Shown: positions 50,001 to 59,060 of the stretch, in pieces
Position numbering within the stretch: the first letter of the stretch is position 1
How the letters are laid out: each line of letters starts with the position of its first letter
Assembly (NCBI RefSeq): GCF_949987535.1
Contig: NC_080067.1
Span: 7,564,001-7,628,000, forward strand
Reading direction: 5' to 3'
Length of the DNA stretch: 64,000 nt
Source of the DNA: Balaenoptera acutorostrata
Lineage: Eukaryota; Chordata; Mammalia; Artiodactyla; Balaenopteridae
The notes under the pieces: model-generated
What the model was told of the DNA's origin: nothing
Database searches by the model: none
Seen by the model: the letters and a program-made list of their open reading frames with translations, nothing else
Translations under genes and position numbers: made by a program

Positions 50001-53000
50001 AAAACTATATGCTGGTGGTTTGTCCCTAGGTCTTCTATTCTTTCTCAAAAGTACTTTTAATTGAAAACAATATGCAGATGCAAAAAGATAAAGGAAGTAA
50101 ACAAATGCACAGATTATAATTACACAAACAAGTCTTTCTTACAGCTAACAAGTGAAGGGCAATAGTAGAAAGCTTACTACTACAGGCAAAACATGAGTTA
50201 TTCAGATTTAAATTTTCTAGCTGCTTTTATTTCTCAGTTTAGGAAGCAACTTTAATATCTACATACATGTCGTATTCTATATAACTGTGTAATTTCTCTC
50301 TCTGAGAAAACTTCCAAAATATCTTAGTTGATGTGGGGAGCAGGCATTTAATGTAACATACATGAATAACCACTTTTTTGAAAATCAACAAATGGTGGGA
50401 GGGTTAAGCAAGAATCTACCATATAGAATTTAAAGAAACTTAGTTGTATATGCTCATGTTATTTCCTTGAAGGAATCTGCAAAAATTCCATTTTTGGAAA
50501 GGCTCAAATTTAGGAAGTACCTGCTCATAAAGTTTTTTACATCTTATTTGTTCCTATAATTTTTAATAAGAAACTTTATCTTCCAAGAGGAGAAAATCTG
50601 GACATAAAATTCTTTAACACTGTCAAATCCTAAATCGAATGCTCTGCACTAGGTGGAAAAGTCACGGTTCTAAAATGATGTCATATGACTATACAACAAA
50701 AATATCAACAGTGATAAAAATGACTCAGCAAAAAGTAATGGTGGTGATGGTAATGGTAATAGCTAATATTTAATAAGCATTTTACTCCATGCTAGGCATT
50801 GTGCCAAGAAATGTATATGCACTTTCATTTAATCCTTACCAAAAACCTCTCAAGTAAGGTACTATTATTTCCATTTCATATAAGACGCAAATAGAGCTGG
50901 ACATGACTTGCCTCAGATGATACGTGGTATGTGCTGGAGCTAGAATTTTAAATCCTCAGATGATACGTGGTATGTGCTGGAGCTAGAGTTTTAAATCAAA
51001 CAATGTGGATATAGAGCCGCCCGCCACCCCTTTCTTAACCACAACGCTCGACTCTTAAGAAGGTCTTGGTGGTAAATTGATAAGGTAAGGTAAAAGACTG
51101 TTAATAATAACTTTGAAACCAACCTTGTTTTTCTTAATTTTAATAATTTTTCCCCCAGATGTTTTTGAATCTGAATAGAAAAACAAGTCCTGGTAGCCCC
51201 TTAGAGGAAACTGGATGGATGTTAAATATAGAATAAACTTTGTTCTTCCAGTAAAAACAACCCTGAAATAATTATTTTAGACACTCTACTTAGGGTTAAT
51301 AACTGCTGAAAACAGCTTAAAAAAGAAGGCACTTATTTCTTTAATTTCGTGTATAACCAGTCCTTGATTATTTGTGGCAATAAAAGGGAGCAGCATCGGT
51401 ACAGATAACTGAAAACAATGGATATTCTAACTCCCGTAAGTAAAGACAAGGCAGGGTATCCTTGATGGAACAGAGAAGGAAAGGAGCCATGCTCTCTTAA
51501 AGAGGCCTAGCAGGTTAAAAGGAAGGAGTTCCCATACAAAGAAATAACAGGTAACATGTAATGTAACCAGTACATGATACTTGTAATTCTCAAGTATCAA
51601 GGAGTTAGATGAACAGTAAGTTTTTAAAAAAATCCTACAGTTTAAAAAAAAGAAAAGCAATTATTCCATTTGTGGGAGAACTTTAATATGTAGTGTAGTG
51701 TACTACTTTAATAGTGTAGTGTACTTTAATATGTAGTGTAAATGTACTACTGGCTCCTCAGAACACAGAAAGCAGGGGTTCTCAAACTGGCATGTATTAG
51801 AATCACGTGGAAGACCTGTTAAAATGTAAGATAAATCTTTAGGTGTTCAAGGTGTTAAATGAAAGATGGCCAGTCCAAACATCCAACAGGTATTTACTGA
51901 AGAGCTATGCGCCTCCAGGTGAGCTAGCAAGAAGGATGACAACCCCCTGAGCCTACTGCTCCCTGCTAACCTTATGGGCTCGTCTTAGACAAACAACAGG
52001 AACGTAAATGTCATGCAGACTTTAAACCCCTACAGATAAGCTAGAACTCCCCAAAGCACTAAACCCACCACCTAACTACCTATCTCATTATGAGTGCTAT
52101 AGAGTCAAGGGGCAGGGGTGTGGGGTATTGTGAGACAACATGGATTCTTAAATCAAGCTATCATGTTTAGGAAGAACCACAAAAACTAAAGAAACCTTGA
52201 TGTTCTTGATGAATATAAGGTTCTAGAATACACAAATTCAAGAGTGCAGTATATGATTTCCACCTTACAACACAAGCAGAGATGAAAATTTTATGTGAGC
52301 TCTTCAGACCGCAACTAATGTTATTAAACATAAACAGTTAAGTAAAAACTAAACCACCGATGAAATGTAAAACATCTGGCCAGGTTCATTTTTAGATAGC
52401 TCCTACCACACATCAGCCAAAACAAAAAGATATTACCTACAAGTTACAGACCTTAAATAGCTCAAACCTTGAGATCCTTAAATGCTTAGATTCTACTCTA
52501 GTCCTTAAGGGTGAAGAGCTGCTAGCAAAGAGCACAAAAAAACAGTGCTCACTTTGTAGGCAAGTTAAACCAATACGTCTTACACCTTAAACTTACACAA
52601 TATTATGTCAGTTATCTCTCAAAAACAAACAAAAAAACTAGGGCTCACAGCTGTAATCACAGTGGCACTGTCATACCTCCTAAGGATATTAATATGTGGT
52701 CAACATAGTGGAAAGGTATCCAGCCAGTAACCATTAACACAGAAATTGGGATGTAAAGTGCTTCTAAAGTTGGTTTAAAAAGCCAGCTCAATCTGTATTC
52801 GTAGAAAATATTAAGGAAGTTTTATGTGTCAGAATGAAAACCTTTTGACAATTTCATTAATGAAATGTAGACAATCTAATTGGTATTAAATGGAAATGGA
52901 GATTATATATATATATACACACCCATACACACATATCAGAGGATATGTATATTTATGATGATGCACTGATAAGGGGTTAAATTTCTCTTGTAAATGTCCT

Positions 53001-55213
53001 TCCTGAGATGTCATTAGGAAAAAATACACTTCGAAGATAACTGGGAGTATCCAAAACAAAAACAAAGTTCTAGTCTCAGGCTACATTTCCCAGGAGTTAA
53101 GTCCTTTACTACAGTACTTCAGTGTTTTTGTTATTTTAATATGTACTGTGAAGGGGGGCAGGGTTACCACATAGCAAGTCCCAAACATGTCGGCCCAGGT
53201 ATTTTGCCTACGATGCATATGTACTTTGGAAAATGCTGCAACTGACAATCACTTGCCAAAAAGCAGTTATAACAACTAACTTTTTGCACCAGTTTAAGGT
53301 GGGTGGACATAACCTCAAACTCTTTAAAACTCTTCCTACCATGTGGGCTAGTTAACTTTGGCCCAATTTGCTTTCTGGAGGAGGCTAAAGCTTGAGAGGT
53401 AATACTTTATTATTAAATCATACGTATATATATTTTTATATTTCATTATTAAACGGTATATACACACACACACACACAAATGTATTAACAAAGAAACCAC
53501 AAAGAACGTGTGATACACTTCATTAAAATTTTTTAAAATACCAAGATTTCTGAATCAAAATAAAAGCTGCATGATATGGACTATATTTTTGATGCTCATC
53601 CATTATAAAAACCATAAAAGGGCTTCCCTGGTGGCGCAGTGGTTGAGAGTCTGCCTGCCAATGCAGGAGACACGGGTTCGTGCCCTGGTCTGGGAAGATC
53701 CCACATGCCGCAGAGCAACTGGGCCCGTGAGCCACAACTACTGAGCCTGCGCGTCTGGAGCCTGTGCTCCGCAACAAGAGAGGCCGCGGTAGTGAGAGGC
53801 CTGCGCACCGCGATGAAGAGTGGCCCCCGCTTGCCACAACTAGAGAAAGCCCTCGCACAGAAACGAAGACCCAACACAGCCATAAATAAATAAAAATTAA
53901 AAAAAAAAAATTATTAAAACCATAAAATACTAAAATGGGATCACACTGTAACATGATATACAAATGGAGGGGGTTGACAATCACTGTTATACTGCTGAGT
54001 CTATTAAAGTGGAAATACCACTTATCTACTATATTTCCTATATGTAGGGAAAAGCCAGGAGATACTAGAGTTCTGTAATTTATCTTATTGAGAGGATCTG
54101 AAACTACAAATAAAATTCTCAAGTGTACTTACTTGAGAACATACACGCAATGCATAGCATAAAGTTATGCTCCTGAAAGACGGACTCCAAGAAGTTGCTA
54201 CATGCCAACGGGTATCTGCCTTACATATTTCAAAAGTATGACTTTAAAATGTATAAAATACCTGGAAAAAACATGGTACTGCTTAGTTACACACCCCCTG
54301 CAAAATACTGCGAATCTTAAAGCTGTCCACACAGTATCTAATTCAAAAGCTTCATTTGGCAGATGAAACTGACGCCCAAAACAGGCTGTTTTGCCCCTTG
54401 CTATATACAGTTGTGGATTTCTCTGATGAGGTTCAATTATCTAATTTCTTGTCTTCTATTCACAACAATGCTCTGTTAGTTGTCTCCTCTTTGTCCTGCA
54501 TCTTACCATCCCCTTGCCTCAGTCTTACCAAAACCACTGTAAGCAGGGCTTACTCTACCTCTTTCCCCTCTCCTTCCATCTTTCTCTTCAGGTCCCATTT
54601 CATGTCCCTCTTCATTAATCACTCACTTTTTCTCTTCCCTCAGTTATTTACAATTAGAATTTTAATGTTAACTCTTTTACTATTTACTTTTACTATTTTC
54701 ACTATTCATTCTAAAGCCAATATAATTCAGCACAAACATGTATTAACTTGAAGAAGCTTCTAATCATTATCAAGAAAGATACCAATCAAATCTTATACTT
54801 GAGGACACTGAGTCCACTCATGTTTGCATCTGTATTTTAGCTTCCATACAACCGTCTTGGGGATAACCAGTAAATCAAAATATTAAACAACATTATCTTA
54901 ACAAAAATCAAGTTATAAAGCTTGAGTCTGCTGCTCAGCTCTTCACTCTGTGACCTATTTAGTACCCATCATCATACAATCAGAACAGCAAAATCTTATT
55001 TGTCAATGTATGATTCAATTAAATGAAAAAAGGATAAAAGAAAATCTTACCCCCAATGGTACTCTCTTGAAATTCATGAAATTGGCCCTTCACAAAACGA
55101 AGCACCAGGCTCGATTTGCCAACAGCAGACTCTCCCAGAAGTACTAATTTGAACTGGCATATTTTATTTCCAGTATTTGGCCCATTGGGTCTTGTTGCTC
55201 CTCGATTAGCCAT
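28944..55213 (-). CDS. RAB5A: RAB5A, early-endosome small GTPase (five coding exons)
   Basis: Coding exons 55213-55051, 34311-34160, 33852-33730, 32271-32178 and 29059-28944 (163, 152, 123, 94 and 116 nt) total 648 nt, or 215 residues plus stop, the usual RAB5A length. All introns are GT-AG. RAB5A recruits effectors to early endosomes and drives homotypic fusion and endocytic traffic (established for the family). Visible motifs are the P-loop GESAVGKS at 27-34, switch I with T52, WDTAGQE at 74-80, NKAD at 133-136 and SAK at 163-165. The C-terminal CCSN carries the two cysteines for geranylgeranylation. The N-terminus reads [10 protein letters not shown] and the C-terminus ...TRSQCCSN. As I recall the human protein, Asn3 and the Ser before QCC replace Ser and Asn. 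The start is the ATG at 55213-55211, after an untranslated lead of 93 nt in the same exon. The promoter is the CpG island near 58.6 kb. Confidence 0.98.
30668..30739. repeat. 37-bp tandem duplication with hairpin potential
   Basis: The unit starting TTTCTTTCAAGGAAAGAAAC is repeated almost twice with no mismatch (30668-30704, 30705-30739). The centre, AGAATGTTTCTTTC-AAG-GAAAGAAACATTCT (two 14-nt arms around a 3-nt loop, about 30699-30729), is a perfect inverted repeat. No known family was recognised. Confidence 0.9.
31425..31512. repeat. Local duplicated segment, copy A
   Basis: This segment resembles 32366-32447. Shared words include ACCTATAA, CAACAACTGT, TAGTTAAAAGTA and GGTAAGAG in the same order and spacing, with a small gap. 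It is either a local duplication or two copies of an unrecognised old repeat. Confidence 0.65.
32178..32271 (-). CDS. RAB5A: RAB5A coding exon with G5 motif
   Basis: A 94-nt exon encoding [20 protein letters not shown] and onwards through NVNEIFMAI. It contains SAK (base recognition, G5). Acceptor ...TATAAACAG, donor ATAG|GTAAGAT. Confidence 0.98.
32366..32447. repeat. Local duplicated segment, copy B
   Basis: Partner of the 31425-31512 segment, about 940 bp away. It lies in the sequence about 100 nt upstream (minus strand) of the RAB5A exon at 32271, where branch-point and polypyrimidine signals may be located. Confidence 0.65.
32448..33729 (-). other. RAB5A: RAB5A intron 4 (32272-33729)
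   Basis: Contains antisense MIR-like sequence near 32760-32910 (TTTGATCCTCACAGCTGTTG) and a short TATG-type simple repeat at about 33345-33400. No other element is recognised. Confidence 0.55.
33730..33852 (-). CDS. RAB5A: RAB5A coding exon with G4 motif
   Basis: A 123-nt exon, exactly 41 codons, from GAG ([10 protein letters not shown]) to CAG (RAVDFQ). It contains NKAD (G4, guanine specificity). Donor CAG|GTATGT. Confidence 0.98.
34160..34311 (-). CDS. RAB5A: RAB5A coding exon with G3 motif
   Basis: A 152-nt exon. It encodes [20 protein letters not shown], the [12 protein letters not shown] switch II region (Q79 is the catalytic Gln) and ends at DITNE|. Acceptor CTTTCAG, donor GAG|GTAAGT. 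Confidence 0.98.
36525..36862 (+). repeat. CHR SINE, full length
   Basis: A long CHR copy with an extra internal segment (AACAACTGAAGCCCGCCCGC region), A-box TGGCGCAGTGG, B-box GGTTCGAGCCC and an (AAAT)n tail. The flanking duplication is TATCAAGTGTC (36514-36524 and 36863-36873). Confidence 0.93.
36880..38030. other. Intronic sequence with an L2-like piece
   Basis: An L2-like stretch is seen at about 37240-37440. A pure G14 run lies at 37652-37665. The rest is unassigned. Confidence 0.4.
38039..38445 (-). mobile_element. Tigger DNA transposon 5' part with transposase start
   Basis: On the minus strand an ATG at 38172-38170 opens a 45-codon frame beginning [14 protein letters not shown] and continuing through [16 protein letters not shown]. 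This fits the N-terminal CENP-B-like helix-turn-helix of Tigger/pogo transposases. Sequence 5' of the ATG (38230-38445) includes a Tigger-like GTAAATGTTAAATCTGCAAA. The frame ends just after a consensus splice donor at 38038/38039. The remaining transposase is missing. It lies in the sense orientation of RAB5A. Confidence 0.7.
38640..39260 (+). repeat. Decayed L1-like sequence
   Basis: ACTATCAGGTTTGATTATAT followed by AAAATTAAAGACTTCAGG, and CACTAGTAATCAATGAAATC, resemble the end of L1 ORF2 in sense orientation, heavily diverged. Weak. Confidence 0.35.
39261..39830. other. Intronic sequence, nothing recognised
   Basis: Only a short ACAT/CA simple repeat (about 39358-39385) is visible. Confidence 0.35.
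39854..40079 (-). mobile_element. Nonautonomous hAT-Charlie element (MER1-like), intact ends
   Basis: A 226-bp element with 14-bp near-perfect terminal inverted repeats (CAGTGGTCCCCAAC; other end inverted CAGGGGTCCCCAAC) and a perfect 8-bp target duplication GTCTATGG (39846-39853 and 40080-40087). These are hAT hallmarks. The reverse complement reads like the MER1 group. The duplication overlaps the 5' junction of the adjacent SINE. Confidence 0.9.
40085..40424 (+). repeat. CHR SINE abutting the hAT element
   Basis: Head GGGACTTCCCTGGTGGTGCA, B-box GGTTCGATCC, (AAAT)n tail. Its right flank AAGAATATATGGATTGTCTA (40425-40444) matches 18 of 20 bases of 39831-39850, which lies on the far side of the hAT element. 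The SINE target duplication therefore spans the hAT insertion. Confidence 0.9.
40732..41660 (+). mobile_element. L1 3' end, 5'-truncated
   Basis: Sense L1 beginning CAGATGGCCAAGAAGCACAT. It encodes the ORF2 C-terminus with frameshifts (ANDP-type [16 protein letters not shown] and similar). The 3' UTR ends TATACTCCAATAAAGA at about 41650. An unusual T run follows. With the next entry it sits within one target duplication. Confidence 0.88.
41668..42190 (+). mobile_element. Second L1 3' end in tandem with the first
   Basis: Sense L1 tail (CATGCACCCCAATGTTCATT to AACCTGCTCTATAAAAAAAT) with a different 3' UTR from its neighbour, matching the one at 13.9 kb. The right flank AAAAGATGGCCATA (42191-42204) duplicates 40718-40731 at the left edge of the previous L1. 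The two L1 pieces thus share one 14-bp target duplication. Confidence 0.88.
42240..43340 (+). repeat. Older L1 3' part, interrupted by a SINE
   Basis: Sense text such as AACCCAAACTACCCAATTAA, ACAAATGGCCAAGAAGCACA and the terminal TGTATTTTATCACAACAAAA mark an older L1 subfamily. It is split by the short CHR SINE at 42407-42517. Confidence 0.7.
42407..42517 (+). repeat. CHR-type SINE, short form, in an old L1
   Basis: Head GAATTCCCTGGTGGTCCAGT, B-box GGTTCGATCCC and a poly(A) tail. The tail is followed by an (AC)n run at 42531-42550. Confidence 0.87.
43341..44170. other. Intronic sequence, nothing recognised
   Basis: No repeat or exon recognised. Confidence 0.3.
44170..45590 (+). repeat. Old L1, 5' UTR to ORF1 region
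   Basis: The text from about 44950 (GCATCAGAACCAGGAACAGC, CCAGACTGGGAATTTAAAAC, GACTGTGGGACAACTACAAA, GGAATACCAGAAGGAGAAGA, CAGATCCAGGAAGCTCAGAG) matches sense L1 ORF1 DNA, with stops in every frame. The upstream part from about 44170 is less certain. A G15 run lies at 44767-44781. Confidence 0.65.
45591..46900. other. Intronic sequence, possibly decayed L1
   Basis: Words suggestive of the same old L1 continue to about 46550, but not enough to define an element. Confidence 0.3.
46935..47232 (+). repeat. MLT1 LTR, sense
   Basis: CCAGCCATCATGCTGTGAGG, GGCAGCCCCAGCTGAGGTCC, GAGATAATAATTGTTTTAAA and the terminal CAGTAGATAACTGGGACAG follow the MLT1 LTR layout. Confidence 0.75.
47545..47946 (+). 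repeat. CHR SINE carrying extra 3' sequence inside its target duplication
   Basis: SINE body at 47545-47825 (A-box TGGCGCAGTGG, B-box with one extra base: GGTTCCGAGCC). After its (AAAT)n tail come two A-rich tracts and a unique stretch, GTGCTCCTGCGTGGAAGACA and following to about 47928, then A10. Only then does the duplication ACTTTCACATT recur (47534-47544 and 47947-47957). Confidence 0.85.
48080..48290 (+). repeat. MIR SINE, sense
   Basis: The core CTCAGGCAAATAACTTTTGT then TGCCTCAGTTTCCTCATCTA and a following weak image of the 3' part are typical of MIR. Confidence 0.7.
48522..48654 (-). repeat. CHR-type SINE, short form, antisense
   Basis: Reversed B-box GGGATCGAACCC and head ...GAAGTCCC. 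Target duplication AAATAACT (48514-48521 and 48655-48662). Confidence 0.88.
48663..50740. other. Unique intronic sequence
   Basis: Apart from an L2-like tail around 49230-49290 nothing is recognised. Confidence 0.35.
50750..51060 (-). repeat. MIR SINE with an internal 43-bp tandem duplication
   Basis: Antisense MIR (GCTAGGCATTGTGCCAAGAA, TTTAATCCTTACCAAAAACC). Within it a 43-bp unit starting CCTCAGATGATACGTGGTAT is duplicated at 50911-50953 and 50954-50996, with one difference (A to G). Confidence 0.8.
51061..53606. other. Intronic sequence with minor repeats
   Basis: Contains a MER5-like hAT fragment at about 51775-51835 (GGTTCTCAAACTGGCATGTA), a small local repeat of TAGTGTAGTGTACT at 51690-51745 and TA/CA simple repeats at 52903-52935 and 53424-53480. 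No exon. Confidence 0.45.
53620..53915 (+). repeat. CHR SINE, full length
   Basis: Complete copy with A-box TGGCGCAGTGG and B-box GGTTCGTGCCC (one change), tail (AAAT)n then A-rich. Target duplication AAAACCATAAAA (about 53608-53619 and 53916-53927). Confidence 0.93.
53928..55050. other. Intronic sequence before RAB5A coding exon 2
   Basis: No repeat or exon is recognised. A 131-codon open frame at 54356-54751 has no domain and low complexity. Confidence 0.35.
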
Positions 55214-55306
55214 GTCCAAATTTGAAAGAAGTCCCTAATTTCAGTCTCTTAAATGAACTTCCAGGATGCAAGGTGTCAATTTTTTTCTTTCTGGAGGTAG
55301 AGAAAC
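55051..55306 (-). CDS. RAB5A: RAB5A exon 2 with start codon and P-loop
   Basis: The exon lies between acceptor TTTTTTTACAG and donor GGGG|GTAAGA. Bases 55306-55214 are untranslated. The ATG at 55213-55211 starts [10 protein letters not shown]. It encodes residues 1-54 and one base of Ala55, including GESAVGKS and the switch I segment QESTIG. Confidence 0.98.
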
Positions 55307-55559
55307 CTGTAAAAAAACAAATATGAAGTAATTAAGTATACAAATCAGCAAAACAAAGCAAATCTACTATTAATCACTTTGGTAAATTCTGCCTGTAACG
55401 CATTATTGCATGACAATTATAACCTCTAATAGACACTGAATGTCATTTAGTTTAATTCACTACCTTTGTCAATACCATAAAGGCATGAGATTTGAGCCTA
55501 AAGTCATGCTGTAACTTTCAAGGCTTTTAAAACATTTTAAAGCTAACCTTTATCAAAGA

Positions 55560-55740
55560 CTCCATTTTGTGCCATGTGGTTTTAAGTACTTAACGCAGCC
55601 ACTCAACAATCCTGTAAAGTTGACTATTACAATCCTTAAAAATGAGGAAAACAGGCACAGAGAGGTTAAGTAACTTGAGGTCACGCAGTTACTGTGACGG
55701 AGCTTCAACAGAGCTGAGTTTCAAACCCTGGCAACCTGAG
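55560..55740 (-). repeat. MIR SINE, antisense
   Basis: GAGGAAAACAGGCACAGAGA, TTAAGTAACTTGAGGTCACG and TTTCAAACCCTGGCAACCTG match reversed MIR. Confidence 0.75.
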
Positions 55741-57404
55741 AGGTGACTCAAGTACTCAGGTTAAAACAGTTTTGAGTAAAATTAAGTTAATAAGTGGAAA
55801 GCTCTTAGAATAGATCTTAGAACATAGTAACAGCTCAATAAATGTTGGCCATTATTATTTGAAGGGTTCTGTTAAACGGTACATGTTTTTTGTTTATTTA
55901 ACAGTAGCTTTGGAGCAACAAATATATTAAGTAGGTGGTGTGTCTGGTGCCTAAAAGACTTAAAACTGTTTTCTGATGTGCTCAAGTACATCAGACATGG
56001 AACTGTTAACTGTGGTTCTCTATGTGGTGAGTGAATTAGTGTCTTATTTAGTTATACTTTTCTGTAGTTCTGGAGCTAACAAATGTGTCGTTCGTTACTT
56101 TCTATTTAACACATTTAGAAAAAACTAGCCTGAAGGGCAACTTCTCTGTCTTCTATTATTATCTAAGAACGCTAATTTTCAATCTCAAAGGAATTAGGGA
56201 ACTTTCAAAGAACTCTTTTCCAATCTACTCACAAATCAATCATAATAGTTTTCTTCCATCTTTAATCAAAACCTGATCATGTGCTAATAACATTAAATCT
56301 GATGATTCCTCTTCTCAAATCACTGTTCTATTTCATTTAGGTACCTAATAAGAAATTTGCCTTACCCATGAAATGAGTTTATACAAGAATCCCTCTTGAC
56401 CCATCATGAACTCATTAATAAACATATCCATGGGACCTTACATTCATGGTAGTAAAATCACCTCTGCCTTACCTGAACAGCAGCTTTGAAGAGTCCTTAT
56501 CTTTTAGTAATACGTACTGAAATACTGACAAATGAAATAATAGGTCTGAGTTGCTTCCAAACAATGGGGGCGTAAATAAAACAAGATGGGCCATAAGATA
56601 ACTGAAGCTAGATGATGAGTTCGTTATACTATTCTTCCTACTTCTGTACATTTAAAAAATTTTCTGTAATAAAAAAATGCTCCAACCCCACATCTACCCT
56701 CCTACCACCCCCAAAACATACACGATTTGGGGATCTAATCCTGGCTAGTTATACCAATTTCTGCTGGAGCAAGTGCTTCCGTTTCAAAGCCTCTATTTCC
56801 AGTATACCTAACTTTCACAGCTGCTGTGGGAAGTAAACAAGAGACTATATATGTAAAAAGTTTCTAATACAGTGGTCAACACACAGCAGGGATTGAAAAT
56901 TGGCAATTAAAGTGCCCCTTTGATGAAATAATGACCAAGTATCAATAGAAAGTCAGGTAGACTGAAAATGCACCAACACACCTTCCGATAGTACACACGA
57001 TAGCAACTAAAACACTTCCCAACTGTCTGATTACCTACAAAACAGCAAACTGAATTACTCATCAAGGACAACATGCTCCGAATTTCCACAGTCCTCCCAA
57101 AATTTCAGGGAAAACATCAGATGCCCATTAAAAAAGATTATGATTTAGCTTTGTCTTTTAAGGTTTAAAGCCTTGCATTATAGTTCCCTCCAAGGATCTC
57201 AAACAAAACATAACTAAATCTAATTATAAATATACAGTTAGCATAACGTTAAGGTTAAAAGTTACGTTTTGTAACAGTTGCATTCACTACTTAAACTTTT
57301 GTTTCACAAAAGCCCAAGATTTTGCATAAAGCGCATTTTAAATCTTTTGAAAACACCTGGCATTCTAGAGTTAAAGTCCTCCTGGGTGCTCTTTGATCAA
57401 AACT

Positions 57405-57530
57405 AACAGCAGCTTACATTTCTGGGTACTTATTTTGTGCCAAGCACCATCCTATGAATTAGGCTCACAGCAACCCTACGAGCTCTTTTTATTATCCCCA
57501 TTTTTCACTAAGAATAAAGTTTCTGAGCTG
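57405..57530 (-). repeat. MIR SINE fragment, antisense
   Basis: TTATTTTGTGCCAAGCACCA, TAGGCTCACAGCAACCCTAC and TTATTATCCCCATTTTTCAC match reversed MIR. Confidence 0.7.
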
Positions 57531-58359
57531 TCCTAAATTATCGCAGTCATGTCCATGTGGGGTTTTTTCCTCCTAGTTATGTGAAAGGCAATTGACTGGA
57601 CACTTAGACACCACTTCAGCAAAACACAAAAACCAAATATGTGAATTATGACGTTCAGAGCTTGAAAAAGTCTCAGGAGGGTAACCAGCTTCCAGGGAGG
57701 CGAACAACAGAGCACGTTTAAAGGGCTCTACCCACTGAGTGTGTTCAGCGACCTAGTTGTGCCGAGTTGTTTAAGGCTGCGGTTCACCACCTTCCAACGA
57801 TGAGACAAGAGTCCCTAGACAGCCCGGCTTCCCGAGCCGCCTCCTCCCTCCATTACCCGGCTCAGGGAGTCGGGGGGTAGGCGGAGCTCCCCAAATTCAC
57901 ACCTGCTGGAGGCCCCAGTTCCTCCTCCGAGAGCACCTGAGCAACTGACACCCAGCTCCGATCGCCCGAGCAGGCAGGCCCCGCCAGGCCCCTGGGCCGT
58001 CTCTCCCATCCTCCTCCCCCGAATCCGGCCTGCTTCTGGCCGGAGACCACCCCCCAACCCCGGGCTGCCAGGACGGAGCAGGCGGAACCGCGGCCTCCGG
58101 CCCTCTCTCGCGGCGCCATCTTGAGAAGGGAACAGGGTGACACCCGTCGCTCCCTCGGCCGGTCCCCAAATCCTGGCCTCCGGAGCCCCTCGAAGGATGA
58201 GTCACCAGGGCCGGCGGGTCGAGACGCCAGGTTCGGCCCATCTCCGGTCCCGGGCCCCGACGCGCGAGAGAGAAGGGCGGAGGACTCCGCGCCGGCAGGG
58301 CCCGCGGACCACCCGGGGTCCCGACCCGCTCCGCGCAGGCGGAGGGCCGGCTCGGTTAC

Positions 58360-58620
58360 CTGAGTCCGCAGAGCGCGAGGCCGCGGCGCCGAAGCTTCCG
58401 GCTGCAGGTCCCAGGCGGAGCCCGAAGGAGGCTGAGGCTGAGGCGGCGGTGGCGGCGCGTCTCCTCGTCTCGCCGCTCCCCTCAGACTGGACGGTGCGGG
58501 GCTCGTGCCGCGGTGCCGCCCCCGTCGGTCTCCGTCTCCGCCTCCCGCCGCTCCGCCTTCCTCTTTGCTTTCTCCTCCTCCGCCGCCGCCGGCGCTCGAG
58601 TTCCCACTAATTCTTCCTCC
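58360..58620 (-). other. RAB5A: RAB5A untranslated exon 1 (right edge uncertain)
   Basis: A consensus donor CTCAG|GTAACC on the minus strand fixes the lower edge at 58360. It matches the acceptor of exon 2 at 55306. The upper edge (transcription start) is only estimated. Confidence 0.6.
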
Positions 58621-58861
58621 TCCTCCCTCCTCCCCTCAGGCCGGCCGCCGGCTCCTTCGCTAACCAAAACACAAACACTCCAGTCCCAGCGCGGTAACCA
58701 CTTCCGCCGCCCGGCGCCGGCCTCGCCGCCACGTCGCCGCACGTCGCGGACTACGCCCCTTCGTCACTTCCGGTCGTCCCCAGTCCGCCCGTTCCATCCG
58801 CTCCCCCGCCCCTTCTCAGAGCCTTAAGAGTCCGGGCTGGGCCGCGGGGCGGGGCGGCCGC

Positions 58862-58871
58862 GTCACGTGAC
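58862..58871. promoter_or_regulatory. Perfect CLEAR / E-box palindrome
   Basis: GTCACGTGAC is the full 10-bp palindrome of the CLEAR element bound by TFEB/TFE3/MITF, and also a strong USF E-box. It lies within the RAB5A CpG island, 0.2-0.4 kb upstream of the inferred start. Confidence 0.75.
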
Positions 58872-59060
58872 CCCAGCGAGCCGTGGGGTCGGGTACGGCC
58901 GCGGGCCGCCTCCCCTCCCCCGCTTCCCCGGGGCGCGCGCGGCCCCGCCCCCGCTGGCGCCATTGTTATCTGGGCGGCGGTCCGTGGCTCCCCGTGGCCG
59001 AGGGCGGGGACGGGGCGGGGGTACTCCTCGGCCGGCCTGCTCTAGGGGGAGCCCAGGAGA

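Larger units (their letters stand above)
34312..55050 (-). other. RAB5A: RAB5A intron 2, 20.7 kb
   Basis: The largest RAB5A intron. The first 2.2 kb at the left (34.3-36.5 kb) shows no recognised repeat. The middle (36.5-48.7 kb) is crowded with SINEs, L1s and DNA transposons listed separately. The right part (48.7-53.6 kb) is mostly unique. Confidence 0.9.
55307..58359 (-). other. RAB5A: RAB5A intron 1
   Basis: A 3.05-kb intron joining the untranslated exon 1 to exon 2. It contains antisense MIR pieces at about 55560-55740 (GGCACAGAGAGGTTAAGTAA) and 57405-57530 (TTTTGTGCCAAGCACCATCC), and its first 500 bp are part of the CpG island. Confidence 0.75.
57830..59060 (-). promoter_or_regulatory. 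RAB5A: CpG island and promoter of RAB5A
   Basis: A 1.2-kb GC-rich block dense in CpG in an otherwise AT-rich window. It covers RAB5A exon 1 and its flank. No TATA box is evident. Visible motifs include ETS-type ACTTCCGG (58766-58773), a YY1-like reversed AAGATGGCG (58114-58122), several GGGCGGGG Sp1/KLF boxes near 58855 and 59010, and the GTCACGTGAC palindrome at 58862-58871. The start sites are not determinable, but probably lie between 58500 and 58800. Confidence 0.85.

Noticed and set aside
50911..50996. CRISPR-like repeat structure
   Set aside because: Two adjacent copies without spacers in a mammalian MIR; a simple tandem duplication.
55217..55219. TTG two codons before the RAB5A ATG
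   Set aside because: The ATG at 55213 gives the normal RAB5A N-terminus; a TTG start is not needed.
58137..58610. 157-codon open frame in the CpG island
   Set aside because: GC-rich DNA has few stop codons; the frame is low complexity and lies across RAB5A exon 1 and its donor on the other strand.
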